NCBI GenBank assembly: GCA_030621075.1
Contig: JAUXII010000042.1
Location: 1 to 7,123 of the forward strand
DNA: 7,123 nt
Reading direction: 5' to 3'
Source of the DNA: Lentimicrobiaceae bacterium
Lineage (GTDB): Bacteria; Bacteroidota; Bacteroidia; Bacteroidales; JAGONC01
The notes beneath the pieces were generated by a model. That model searched no databases. It saw only the letters and a list, made by a program, of their open reading frames with translations, and had not been told where the DNA came from. Numbering within the stretch: position 1 is the stretch's first letter; the number at the start of each line of letters is the position of its first letter. Of the stretch, positions 1 through 5,509 are shown piece after piece. The position numbers and the translations under genes are program-made.

Positions 1-448
1 CCAATCCTATGGCTTTTCCATTAAATAAATGCGAATCAGGATGATTTTGAAAATAAAGGGCTAACATATCCTTACCACCCTTAAAATGACATCCATTCAA
101 TGATTCTTTACTGATTGGAATATACTTGCTTCTGTCGTTTGTGGTTCCGGAAGACTTGGCAAACCATTGAATATCCGTAGGCCAGGTAACATTTTTCTCT
201 CCCCCTCGAATACGATTTATGTAAGGTTTCAGCGATTCATAATCGTTCAAAGGGACCCTTTCTTTAAATTGTGAAGAGTTGGTGATGCTACTTAGGTTGT
301 ATTCTTTTCCCCACGAAGTACTTTTTGCAGAGGAAATAAGCTTAATAAGCCATTTCTCCTGTACTTCAACCGGATGCTTCTTGAAGAATTCGATCTGTTT
401 AAGTCTTTTCTTCAGAAAAACTGAGAAAATAGAATTTAGTGGCGCCAT
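1..448 (-). CDS. GH3-superfamily adenylate-forming protein, N-terminal part (cut by left edge)
   Basis: The minus strand is open from an ATG at 448 to the window edge, giving 149 complete codons that begin MAPLNSIFSVFLKKRLKQIE. Residues 98-111 (KSSGTTNDRSKYIP) match the ATP/AMP-binding P-loop-like motif of the GH3 (auxin-responsive GH3) branch of the acyl-adenylate superfamily. The preceding segment (WGKEYNL..., FKERVPLNDYESLKPYI) also fits the GH3 N-terminus. GH3 proteins are usually about 500 residues, so roughly two thirds lies outside the window. Plant GH3 enzymes conjugate amino acids to acyl acids through an acyl-adenylate. The substrate of the bacterial members is not generally known, and nothing here reveals it. 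The start is supported by an AGG five bases upstream and by the match to the family N-terminus. The gene is divergent from ispE. The family call is strong and the function is open. Confidence 0.88.
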   Translation of the reverse strand, partial: MAPLNSIFSVFLKKRLKQIEFFKKHPVEVQEKWLIKLISSAKSTSWGKEYNLSSITNSSQFKERVPLNDYESLKPYINRIRGGEKNVTWPTDIQWFAKSSGTTNDRSKYIPISKESLNGCHFKGGKDMLALYFQNHPDSHLFNGKAIGL

Positions 449-450
449 AT

Positions 451-466
451 TATCCTATTAAGGATA
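451..466. repeat. Short inverted repeat in the GH3 leader
   Basis: TATCCT and AGGATA form a perfect 6-bp inverted repeat with a 4-base ATTA loop. Read on the minus strand, the downstream arm contains the AGGATA that would be the ribosome binding site of the GH3 gene, two bases before its ATG. It could be a weak hairpin masking that site or a small operator. The stem is short and AT-rich, so chance is quite possible. Confidence 0.3.
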
Positions 467-477
467 GAAATAAAACT

Positions 478-485
478 CAAAATTA
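478..485 (-). promoter_or_regulatory. Candidate -7 element (TAATTTTG) for the GH3 gene
   Basis: The minus strand reads TAATTTTG, a full match to the Bacteroidetes -7 consensus TAnnTTTG. It lies 29 bases before the ATG at 448, which would give a leader of about 20-25 bases. No convincing TTTG (-33) element is seen about 20 bases further upstream. This is inference from a short motif in AT-rich DNA. Confidence 0.35.
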
Positions 486-507
486 CAATTTTATCTGTAA
501 TTTAATA

Positions 508-515
508 TATATTTA
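508..515 (+). promoter_or_regulatory. Weak candidate -7 element (TATATTTA) for ispE
   Basis: TATATTTA matches five of the six fixed positions of TAnnTTTG and ends 14 bases before the ispE ATG, so the transcript would have a very short leader. No -33 element is evident and the region is almost entirely A/T. It is listed only because it is the best plus-strand candidate in the divergent gap. Confidence 0.2.
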
Positions 516-529
516 CTTTTTGTTTTGAG

Positions 530-1342
530 ATGATACGATTTCCACAAGGTAAGATCAATCTGGGGCTGCATGTCCTGGAAAAACGCCCCGACGGCTTTCA
601 TAATATTGAAACAGTGCTTTATCCGGTTTCATTGGCAGATGTTTTGGAGGTAGTTGTTTCTGAGGATAACGAATTGTCATTTGCAATGAGTGGCATCGAA
701 ATTCCCGGAAATCATGAAAATAATCTTTGTATAAGGGCCTATCATCTTGTTCAGAAAAAATTTGCTATAGGTCCGGTTAGGATACATCTTCATAAAAATA
801 TTCCGGTTGGTGGAGGGTTGGGTGGTGGCTCATCTGATGCTGTTTCTATGATAAAGATATTGAACGATCTGTTTGCGTTAAGGATGGGAACCTCACAGAT
901 GAAAGAAATAGCAGTTGAACTGGGTAGCGATTGTGCTTTTTTTCTGGAGAACAAACCTTGCCTGGCTCAGGGAAGAGGTGAAATTTTAACTCCTGTTGAG
1001 TTGGAGTTAAAAGGCTTCATGATAATTGTTGTTAAACCCGGGGCTCATGGCGATACTGCCCAGGCCTATGCCGATGTTATTCCGTCAAAACGTTCAGGTT
1101 CGATATTGGATATTGTGCAGCAACCAATTTCTACATGGTCTGTTAACCTTGTAAATGATTTCGAGAAAAATTCATTTGTCAAGTATCCGGATATTAAAAT
1201 GATCAAGGATCAATTTGATTATTCGGGAGCCATTTATTCTTCTATGACAGGAAGTGGCTCAGCAGTGTATGGAATTTTCCCGAAAACCTACTTGCCACAA
1301 CTTAATTTTCCGGGAAGTTTTATTTGGTATGGCAAACTCTGA
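530..1342 (+). CDS. ispE: 4-diphosphocytidyl-2-C-methyl-D-erythritol kinase
   Basis: This is a cytoplasmic GHMP-family kinase that phosphorylates the 2-hydroxyl of CDP-methylerythritol with ATP in the MEP (non-mevalonate) isoprenoid pathway. The 270-residue protein is of usual IspE length. It opens with FPQGKINLGL, including the conserved Lys8, followed by KRPDGFHNIETV. The ATP-binding glycine loop PVGGGLGGGSSDA is at residues 92-104. LGSDCAFF at 131-138 carries the expected catalytic Asp134. The third GHMP motif, MTGSGSAVYGIF, is at 239-250. The loop reads PVGGG where PVGAG is commoner, a conservative change. The ATG at 530 fits the family N-terminus. There is no Shine-Dalgarno and the leader is T-rich. 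The gene is divergent from GH3 and converges on the lptG-type gene with a 21-bp gap. It appears to be transcribed alone, and all key residues are present. Confidence 0.96.
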   Translation: MIRFPQGKINLGLHVLEKRPDGFHNIETVLYPVSLADVLEVVVSEDNELSFAMSGIEIPGNHENNLCIRAYHLVQKKFAIGPVRIHLHKNIPVGGGLGGGSSDAVSMIKILNDLFALRMGTSQMKEIAVELGSDCAFFLENKPCLAQGRGEILTPVELELKGFMIIVVKPGAHGDTAQAYADVIPSKRSGSILDIVQQPISTWSVNLVNDFEKNSFVKYPDIKMIKDQFDYSGAIYSSMTGSGSAVYGIFPKTYLPQLNFPGSFIWYGKL

Positions 1343-1363
1343 TCCCTCATTTGTTACCCGTTA

Positions 1364-2440
1364 TTATTTGGGTGCAAACCTTAGTAAAACAAGGGCCAAT
1401 GTCATATAAATTATATTAGGTATCCAGGCCGCCATCAGTGGGGTGAGGTTGCCATAGGTGGCAAATACGGTTGAAATTTGCATAAATAGAATATAGGAAA
1501 AGGTAAGGGTGATCCCTATGCCCAGGTGCATTCCGATGCCTCCCCTTACTTTTCTGCTTGAAAGAGAAACGCCTATCAACGTAAGAATTATTGTTGCAAA
1601 AGGATTAGCAACTCTTTTATGTTTTTCAACAAGGTATTTCAACACATTGCTGGTCCCTTTCATCTGTTCAACCCTGATAAATTTGTTCAGCTCCAGGAAA
1701 TTCATTGTTTTCATATCTTCAACCTTGATCGTAAAATCCTGAGGTTTAATGTTCATACTTACTTCCATAGTATCTCCGCTTTCGACAGTTTCATTCAACC
1801 CATCTATAGTTCTTATGAAATAATCTTCAGCTTTCCAGTTGCCTGACGTACTATCCCATACAATTTTGTCAGAAGTTAATTTATAATATAATCCTTTTTT
1901 ATTTATTCTTTCTAATGAAAATTTACGGCCTGTTTCAGTACTGGCATTAAAACTTTCAACAAAAATGAATACCTCAGGTGTTAGTTGCATATGGATGTCC
2001 TTATCCTTTATATTTCTCGGGTTTTGCAAATAGGTTTTTTCAAACGTATTAAGTGTTTTGTTGGTTCTGGGAATAATGAAATTGGCTAAGAGAAATGATA
2101 ATAAAGCCAGTAAAACAGCTGAAACAAGGTAAGGCAAAAGCATTCGTTTGTAACTGACCCCACTGCCTAATATGGCAACGATCTCAGAATCTGACGCCAT
2201 TTTAGATGTAAAAAAGATAACAGCAATAAATGTAAAAAGGTAAGCGAATAAGTTTATAAAGTAGGGAATGAAATTCATATAATAAGAAAAGATGATCTCT
2301 TTAAGAGGAGCCTGAGTGCTGATGAAATCATCAATCTTTTCAGAGATGTCGAAAATAATAACGATGACTGTAAGCAATGCAATCGCGTAAAAAAAGGTTC
2401 CCAGAAATTTCTTAATTATATAATAATCAATCGTTTTCAT
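1364..2440 (-). CDS. lptG: LptF/LptG-family lipopolysaccharide export permease
   Basis: This inner-membrane subunit of the LPS transporter works with the LptB ATPase to extract LPS and pass it to the LptC/LptA bridge. The 358-residue length is that of LptG/LptF. The N-terminus (YYIIKKFLGTFFYAIALL) is typical of the YjgP/YjgQ family. Hydrophobic segments lie at about 12-30, 55-78, 100-123, 277-293, 302-322 and 335-354. This gives the expected three plus three helices around a periplasmic beta-jellyroll domain at about 125-270. DSEIVAILGSGVSYKRML at 84-101 corresponds to the cytoplasmic coupling helix that contacts LptB. The ATG follows the tgt stop after two bases, and an AAGG sits directly against it, too close for a normal Shine-Dalgarno, so translation is probably coupled to tgt. 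LptF and LptG are paralogues. I prefer LptG from length and the tgt linkage, but LptF cannot be excluded. Confidence 0.93.
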   Translation of the reverse strand: MKTIDYYIIKKFLGTFFYAIALLTVIVIIFDISEKIDDFISTQAPLKEIIFSYYMNFIPYFINLFAYLFTFIAVIFFTSKMASDSEIVAILGSGVSYKRMLLPYLVSAVLLALLSFLLANFIIPRTNKTLNTFEKTYLQNPRNIKDKDIHMQLTPEVFIFVESFNASTETGRKFSLERINKKGLYYKLTSDKIVWDSTSGNWKAEDYFIRTIDGLNETVESGDTMEVSMNIKPQDFTIKVEDMKTMNFLELNKFIRVEQMKGTSNVLKYLVEKHKRVANPFATIILTLIGVSLSSRKVRGGIGMHLGIGITLTFSYILFMQISTVFATYGNLTPLMAAWIPNIIYMTLALVLLRFAPK

Positions 2441-2442
2441 CC

Positions 2443-3573
2443 TTATAACTTGTGTTGCAATTGGCTAATGATCTCTTCTTTCCATTTTGAGAATTCACCC
2501 CGAATAATTTTTCCTCTCGCTTCCCTGACAAGCCAAAGGTAAAAACCTAAATTATGGGTGCTGGCAATCATTGGCCCTAATATTTCGTTGGCAACAAACA
2601 AATGACGTAGATAGGCTTTCGTATATGTTGTGTCAACAAAAGACTCACCCCCTTCTTCAATAGGAGAAAAGTCGGTTTTCCACCTTTCATTCTTAATATT
2701 AATGATACCTTTTTGGGTAAAGAGCATTCCATTTCTACCATTTCTGGTAGGCATTACACAATCAAACATATCCACGCCAAGCGAAATGCTTTCCAGAATG
2801 TTTGCAGGTGTTCCAACGCCCATTAAATAACGTGGTTTGTTAAAGGGTAGTATATCACAAACAAGTTCCGTCATTTCATACATCACTTCGGCAGGTTCTC
2901 CTACGGAAAGACCCCCGATGGCATTACCTTCAGCTTCGTACCCGGCAATGGTTTCAGCCGATTTGATCCGGAGCTCTTTATAAATACTTCCTTGCACAAT
3001 TGGGAAGAGAGCCTGCTGGTACCCATAGATAGGGTCCGTTTGATTAAAATGTGCGATGCATCTTTTTAGCCAATTATGAGTAAGTTCCATTGATTTGGCA
3101 GCATAGTCATAATCGCAGGGAAAAGGGGTGCATTCGTCAAATGCCATAATAATATCACCTCCTATCGAACGCTGTATGTCAATAACATTTTCAGGAGTGA
3201 ACTTGTGCCGTGAACCATCGATATGTGATTGAAACAGTACCCCTTCCTCTGTAAGCTTGCGTTGATTCGCAAGAGAATAAACCTGATATCCCCCACTGTC
3301 GGTGAGAATCGGTTTATCCCAGCCATTAAATTTATGTAAACCGCCAGCCTTTTCAATTACCTCGATGCCAGGCCTGAGGTAAAGATGATAGGTGTTCCCA
3401 AGAATAATCTGTGCTTTTATATCTTCTTTAATATCCCTAAAATGGATTGCTTTAACACTACCTGCAGTACCAACAGGCATAAAAATTGGTGTCTCAATCT
3501 TTCCGTGAGCTGTTTTCACTTCCCCGGCTCTTGCTTTTGTTCCTGTATCTGTTTTAACTATCTGAAAATCCAT
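2443..3573 (-). CDS. tgt: Queuine/preQ1 tRNA-guanine transglycosylase
   Basis: This enzyme exchanges guanine-34 of GUN-anticodon tRNAs (Asp, Asn, His, Tyr) for the queuosine precursor preQ1. The 376 residues match bacterial Tgt along the full length. ETPIFMPVGTAGSVKA at 27-42 and ILGNTYHLYLRPG at 57-69 are family signatures. TDSGGYQVYS at 91-100 carries catalytic Asp92. AIGGLSVGE at 218-226 is a substrate-pocket loop. GVDMFDCVMPTRNGRNG at 266-282 carries the nucleophile Asp268 and the tRNA-binding segment. The usual C-terminal zinc site (CxCxxC plus His) is altered: the cysteine positions align with Gly309, Ser311 and Asp314, while His340 is kept. As far as I recall, this is shared by other Bacteroidetes Tgt proteins. 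No Shine-Dalgarno is visible. The gene is the first of a two-gene minus-strand unit with lptG and has a candidate promoter at 3622-3629. Confidence 0.97.
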   Translation of the reverse strand: MDFQIVKTDTGTKARAGEVKTAHGKIETPIFMPVGTAGSVKAIHFRDIKEDIKAQIILGNTYHLYLRPGIEVIEKAGGLHKFNGWDKPILTDSGGYQVYSLANQRKLTEEGVLFQSHIDGSRHKFTPENVIDIQRSIGGDIIMAFDECTPFPCDYDYAAKSMELTHNWLKRCIAHFNQTDPIYGYQQALFPIVQGSIYKELRIKSAETIAGYEAEGNAIGGLSVGEPAEVMYEMTELVCDILPFNKPRYLMGVGTPANILESISLGVDMFDCVMPTRNGRNGMLFTQKGIINIKNERWKTDFSPIEEGGESFVDTTYTKAYLRHLFVANEILGPMIASTHNLGFYLWLVREARGKIIRGEFSKWKEEIISQLQHKL

Positions 3574-3621
3574 TGATTAGAGGTGGGAAATATTAACTAT
3601 TGGTTGTTACTAATTTTTTTT

Positions 3622-3629
3622 CAAAGATA
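3622..3629 (-). promoter_or_regulatory. Candidate -7 element (TATCTTTG) for tgt-lptG
   Basis: The minus strand reads TATCTTTG, a full match to TAnnTTTG, followed by an A-rich stretch. It lies about 48 bases before the tgt ATG and would give a leader of roughly 40 bases. A TTG occurs 14 bases upstream, closer than the usual spacing, so the -33 half is not convincing. Its position in a divergent gap supports a promoter role. Confidence 0.45.
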
Positions 3630-3651
3630 GATTTATTTCATCACAATTAAA

Positions 3652-3659
3652 TAAATTTG
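3652..3659 (+). promoter_or_regulatory. Candidate -7 element (TAAATTTG) for the glycosyltransferase-sigma unit
   Basis: TAAATTTG is a full match to the Bacteroidetes -7 consensus TAnnTTTG and ends 18 bases before the glycosyltransferase ATG at 3678. The expected transcript start would leave a leader of about 10-15 bases. A partial -33 element (TTTA, 3632-3635) lies at a plausible distance. It is 22 bp from the opposing candidate for tgt, so the two promoters may interfere or share a regulator. Confidence 0.45.
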
Positions 3660-3677
3660 TAGTTACAACTAAGCTAA

Positions 3678-4811
3678 ATGTATATTTGCCCTGCTTCCTT
3701 CGAATTAATTTTATTCATTGTATTCATCGGTTTTCTGCTATCCTTTATAATTCAACTCATATATTACTGGTTAGTATTTGGGAAACTTGCTTTTTATAAA
3801 CCCCAGGATAAACTTCAGTTTAACCAACCTATTTCGGTTTTATACTATTTTAATAACGAAATAAAATATATAGAGAAAAATCTGATTTATTTTTTGGAAC
3901 AGGATTATGATGATTTTGAAGTAATCGTTATTAATGAGTCGTCAGATGAGGATACTTCTATTTTACTTGAATCTTTGCAACGTCAATATCCGCGTTTGAA
4001 GGTCGTTAATGTAAAAGAACACCTGAATTTTTTTAAGGGGAAAAATTTCCCTTTGTCTATTGGTGTTAAATCAGCACTTCATGAGGTAATTATTGTTACA
4101 GAAGCGAATTGCCACCCGGCAAGCCCTAACTGGATACATGAAATTCAGGGTAACTTTAACAAATTAACTGAAATTGTGCTTTGCTACAGTACTTTCCTGC
4201 CAAAGAAAACTTTTATTAATAAATTGAAACGTTATGACAACCTGGTTTCTTCAATGATCTATTTTTCTTTTGCACTGATCGGGCAACCTTTTATGGGAAT
4301 TGGCAGAAATCTTGCTTATCGTAAAGCATCATTTTATAAAAAGAAAGGGTTGATTTCTATTTATACACTCGACGGAGGTGATGATGATTTACTTGTAAAT
4401 AATTTAGGAACGAAAACGAATTGCCGAATTGAAATATGCCACGACAGCCATATTTTGATCGAGGATGATGGTAAATTTTTACCGTGGTGGAGACGAAAGA
4501 AAAGATACTTCTCTACCAGGAAGTATTATAAGAAAAGGCATAAAATAGGACTCGAATTATTTTTTGCCTCCAGGTTTATATTTTATGCAACGTTTGTAGT
4601 CTTGATGGTATTCCCATATTTAATATTTTTTGTTGTTGGAATATTTTTGATCAGACTATTAACTCAGTTAATAATAACTCAAAAATGCATGTCAAAGTTA
4701 AACGAAAAAGAATTATTAGTAACTTCGCCTTTTTATGAGATTATTATGATGTTTATTAATGTAATTTTAAGATTTTCGATAATAATCGCTAAAAAAAATA
4801 AATGGAAGTAA
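3678..4811 (+). CDS. Membrane-anchored family 2 (GT-A) glycosyltransferase with altered acidic motifs
   Basis: The 377-residue protein has an N-terminal hydrophobic anchor (about 9-33), a GT-A domain (about 50-270) and further hydrophobic segments near 297-330 and 352-371, so it is an inner-membrane protein with a cytoplasmic catalytic domain. FLEQDYDDFEVIVINESSDEDT (72-93) is the GT2 first-strand motif. IVTEANCHP (139-147) sits where TDADC-type DxD motifs occur. QPFMGIGRNLAYRKASF (203-219) and GGDDDLLV (233-240) are acceptor and catalytic-base regions, and WWRRKKRYFST (270-280) replaces the QxxRW region. The usual Asp residues at 87, 142 and 144 read Glu, Glu and Asn, so metal or sugar-nucleotide binding may differ. 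Donor and acceptor cannot be told from sequence; a cell-envelope polysaccharide is the likely context. The last 10 bases overlap the sigma gene. The gene is visibly more A/T-rich than its neighbours. Confidence 0.85.
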   Translation: MYICPASFELILFIVFIGFLLSFIIQLIYYWLVFGKLAFYKPQDKLQFNQPISVLYYFNNEIKYIEKNLIYFLEQDYDDFEVIVINESSDEDTSILLESLQRQYPRLKVVNVKEHLNFFKGKNFPLSIGVKSALHEVIIVTEANCHPASPNWIHEIQGNFNKLTEIVLCYSTFLPKKTFINKLKRYDNLVSSMIYFSFALIGQPFMGIGRNLAYRKASFYKKKGLISIYTLDGGDDDLLVNNLGTKTNCRIEICHDSHILIEDDGKFLPWWRRKKRYFSTRKYYKKRHKIGLELFFASRFIFYATFVVLMVFPYLIFFVVGIFLIRLLTQLIITQKCMSKLNEKELLVTSPFYEIIMMFINVILRFSIIIAKKNKWK

Positions 4812-5410
4812 CAACGAATCTTACAGAGAAAGCACTCAGGGATTTTAAATTGGTGCAGCGAGCCAGAAATCAGGGCGACCAGAAAGCATTTGCCGCACTG
4901 TTGGACAACTATAAAGATTCTTTGTATTATATGCTTCTCAAAATGACTAATAATGTTACTGATGCTGATGATCTAACGATTGAAGCGTTTGGAAAGGCAT
5001 TTAAGAACATTCACCAATATACTCCTGATTTCGCTTTCAGTACATGGCTTTTTAAGATTGCTTCAAATAATTGCATTGACTTTATTCGAAAAAAGAAAAA
5101 GAACACTTTTTCTATTGATAAATCCTTTGAAGGAGTTGATGGAAATGAGCTCTCAAGCGATCTGCCCTCTCCAACCCGTGATCCTGAAGAAGACTTTATT
5201 AGGCATCAAAAAATTGAGTTGATGAGAGAAGTGGTGGGGAAATTGAAGCCCCATTACCAAACACTGATTGAACTGCGGTATTTTAAAGAGTTATCATACG
5301 ATGAAATAGCCGAATTGCTTGATCTTCCTCTTGGAACTGTCAAAGCACAACTCTTCAGAGCACGGGAATTCCTTTTTCACATATTGAAAAATGTGCAGGA
5401 ACGCTTGTGA
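4802..5410 (+). CDS. ECF-type RNA polymerase sigma-70 family factor
   Basis: The 202-residue protein has the two-domain ECF layout. Region 2 spans about 31-100: DADDLTIEAFGKAFKNI (54-70) is region 2.2, the core-binding segment. FSTWLFKIASNNCIDFIRKK (79-98) covers regions 2.3-2.4 for -10 recognition and melting. A variable acidic linker follows (about 101-135). Region 4 is at about 138-195, with a helix-turn-helix in LSYDEIAELLDLPLGTVKAQ (164-183) for -35 recognition. The ATG lies inside the 3' end of the glycosyltransferase gene (10-bp overlap) after an A-rich run and without Shine-Dalgarno, so translation is probably coupled. No anti-sigma gene follows: the next gene is on the opposite strand. 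The regulon and signal are unknown. It may regulate envelope functions, inferred only from the pairing with a glycosyltransferase. Confidence 0.94.
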   Translation: MEVTTNLTEKALRDFKLVQRARNQGDQKAFAALLDNYKDSLYYMLLKMTNNVTDADDLTIEAFGKAFKNIHQYTPDFAFSTWLFKIASNNCIDFIRKKKKNTFSIDKSFEGVDGNELSSDLPSPTRDPEEDFIRHQKIELMREVVGKLKPHYQTLIELRYFKELSYDEIAELLDLPLGTVKAQLFRAREFLFHILKNVQERL

Positions 5411-5424
5411 TCTTTATTGAGTAT

Positions 5425-5506
5425 CTGTCAGGTTTTGTGCCTGTCAGGTGTTTCACCTTTGAGTGCCTGTCAGGTGTTTCACCTGACAGCAGCTTTCACC
5501 TGACAG
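5425..5506. repeat. Cluster of direct and inverted CTGTCAGG(TG) repeats (REP-like)
   Basis: Five copies of the core occur in 82 bases. Three are forward: 5425-5432 (CTGTCAGG), 5441-5450 and 5467-5476 (CTGTCAGGTG). Two are inverted: 5480-5489 and 5497-5506 (CACCTGACAG). A 22-base segment at 5437-5458 is repeated exactly at 5463-5484, a period of 26. CCTGTCAGG is itself palindromic around its central base, so several alternative hairpins are possible. The layout, between two convergent genes, resembles REP/BIME-type extragenic palindromes. I recall similar CCTGTCAGGT palindromes between genes in other Bacteroidetes, but this was not checked. It is not a CRISPR array, because it has no uniform spacers. 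Confidence 0.8.
5467..5489. terminator. Perfect 10-bp hairpin between convergent genes, possible bidirectional terminator
   Basis: CTGTCAGGTG and CACCTGACAG form a perfect 10-bp stem with a TTT loop, about 57 bases after the sigma stop and 20 bases after the stop of the convergent surface-protein gene. It is symmetric and could act on both transcripts by stopping polymerase or blocking 3' exonucleases. No U-tract follows on either strand, so it is not a classical intrinsic terminator. Competing pairings with the neighbouring repeats are possible. Confidence 0.45.
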
Positions 5507-5509
5507 TAA

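Noticed and set aside
279..461. Plus-strand open frame of 60 codons antisense to the GH3 gene
   Set aside because: It has no family resemblance and is fully explained as the complement of the GH3 coding sequence. Similar antisense frames inside lptG, tgt and the surface-protein gene were rejected for the same reason.
1354..1373. Terminator hairpin between convergent ispE and lptG
   Set aside because: Only a 4-bp ACCC/GGGT stem with a 10-base loop is present, it lies partly in the lptG coding end, and no T-run follows.
4030..4060. GGGGAAAAATTTCCC-like inverted repeat inside the glycosyltransferase gene
   Set aside because: It lies well within conserved coding sequence and is explained by A/T-rich codons for Lys, Gly, Asn and Phe. 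No regulatory context is seen.
4790..4804. A8 run at the glycosyltransferase/sigma overlap as a programmed -1 frameshift making a fusion protein
   Set aside because: The sigma frame is indeed -1 relative to the glycosyltransferase, but it has a TAA at 4799-4801 directly before the sigma ATG. A -1 slip would terminate, not fuse.
5425..5506. CRISPR array or tandem attachment sites
   Set aside because: The units are short, of both orientations and without uniform unique spacers. There is no integrase or cas gene nearby.
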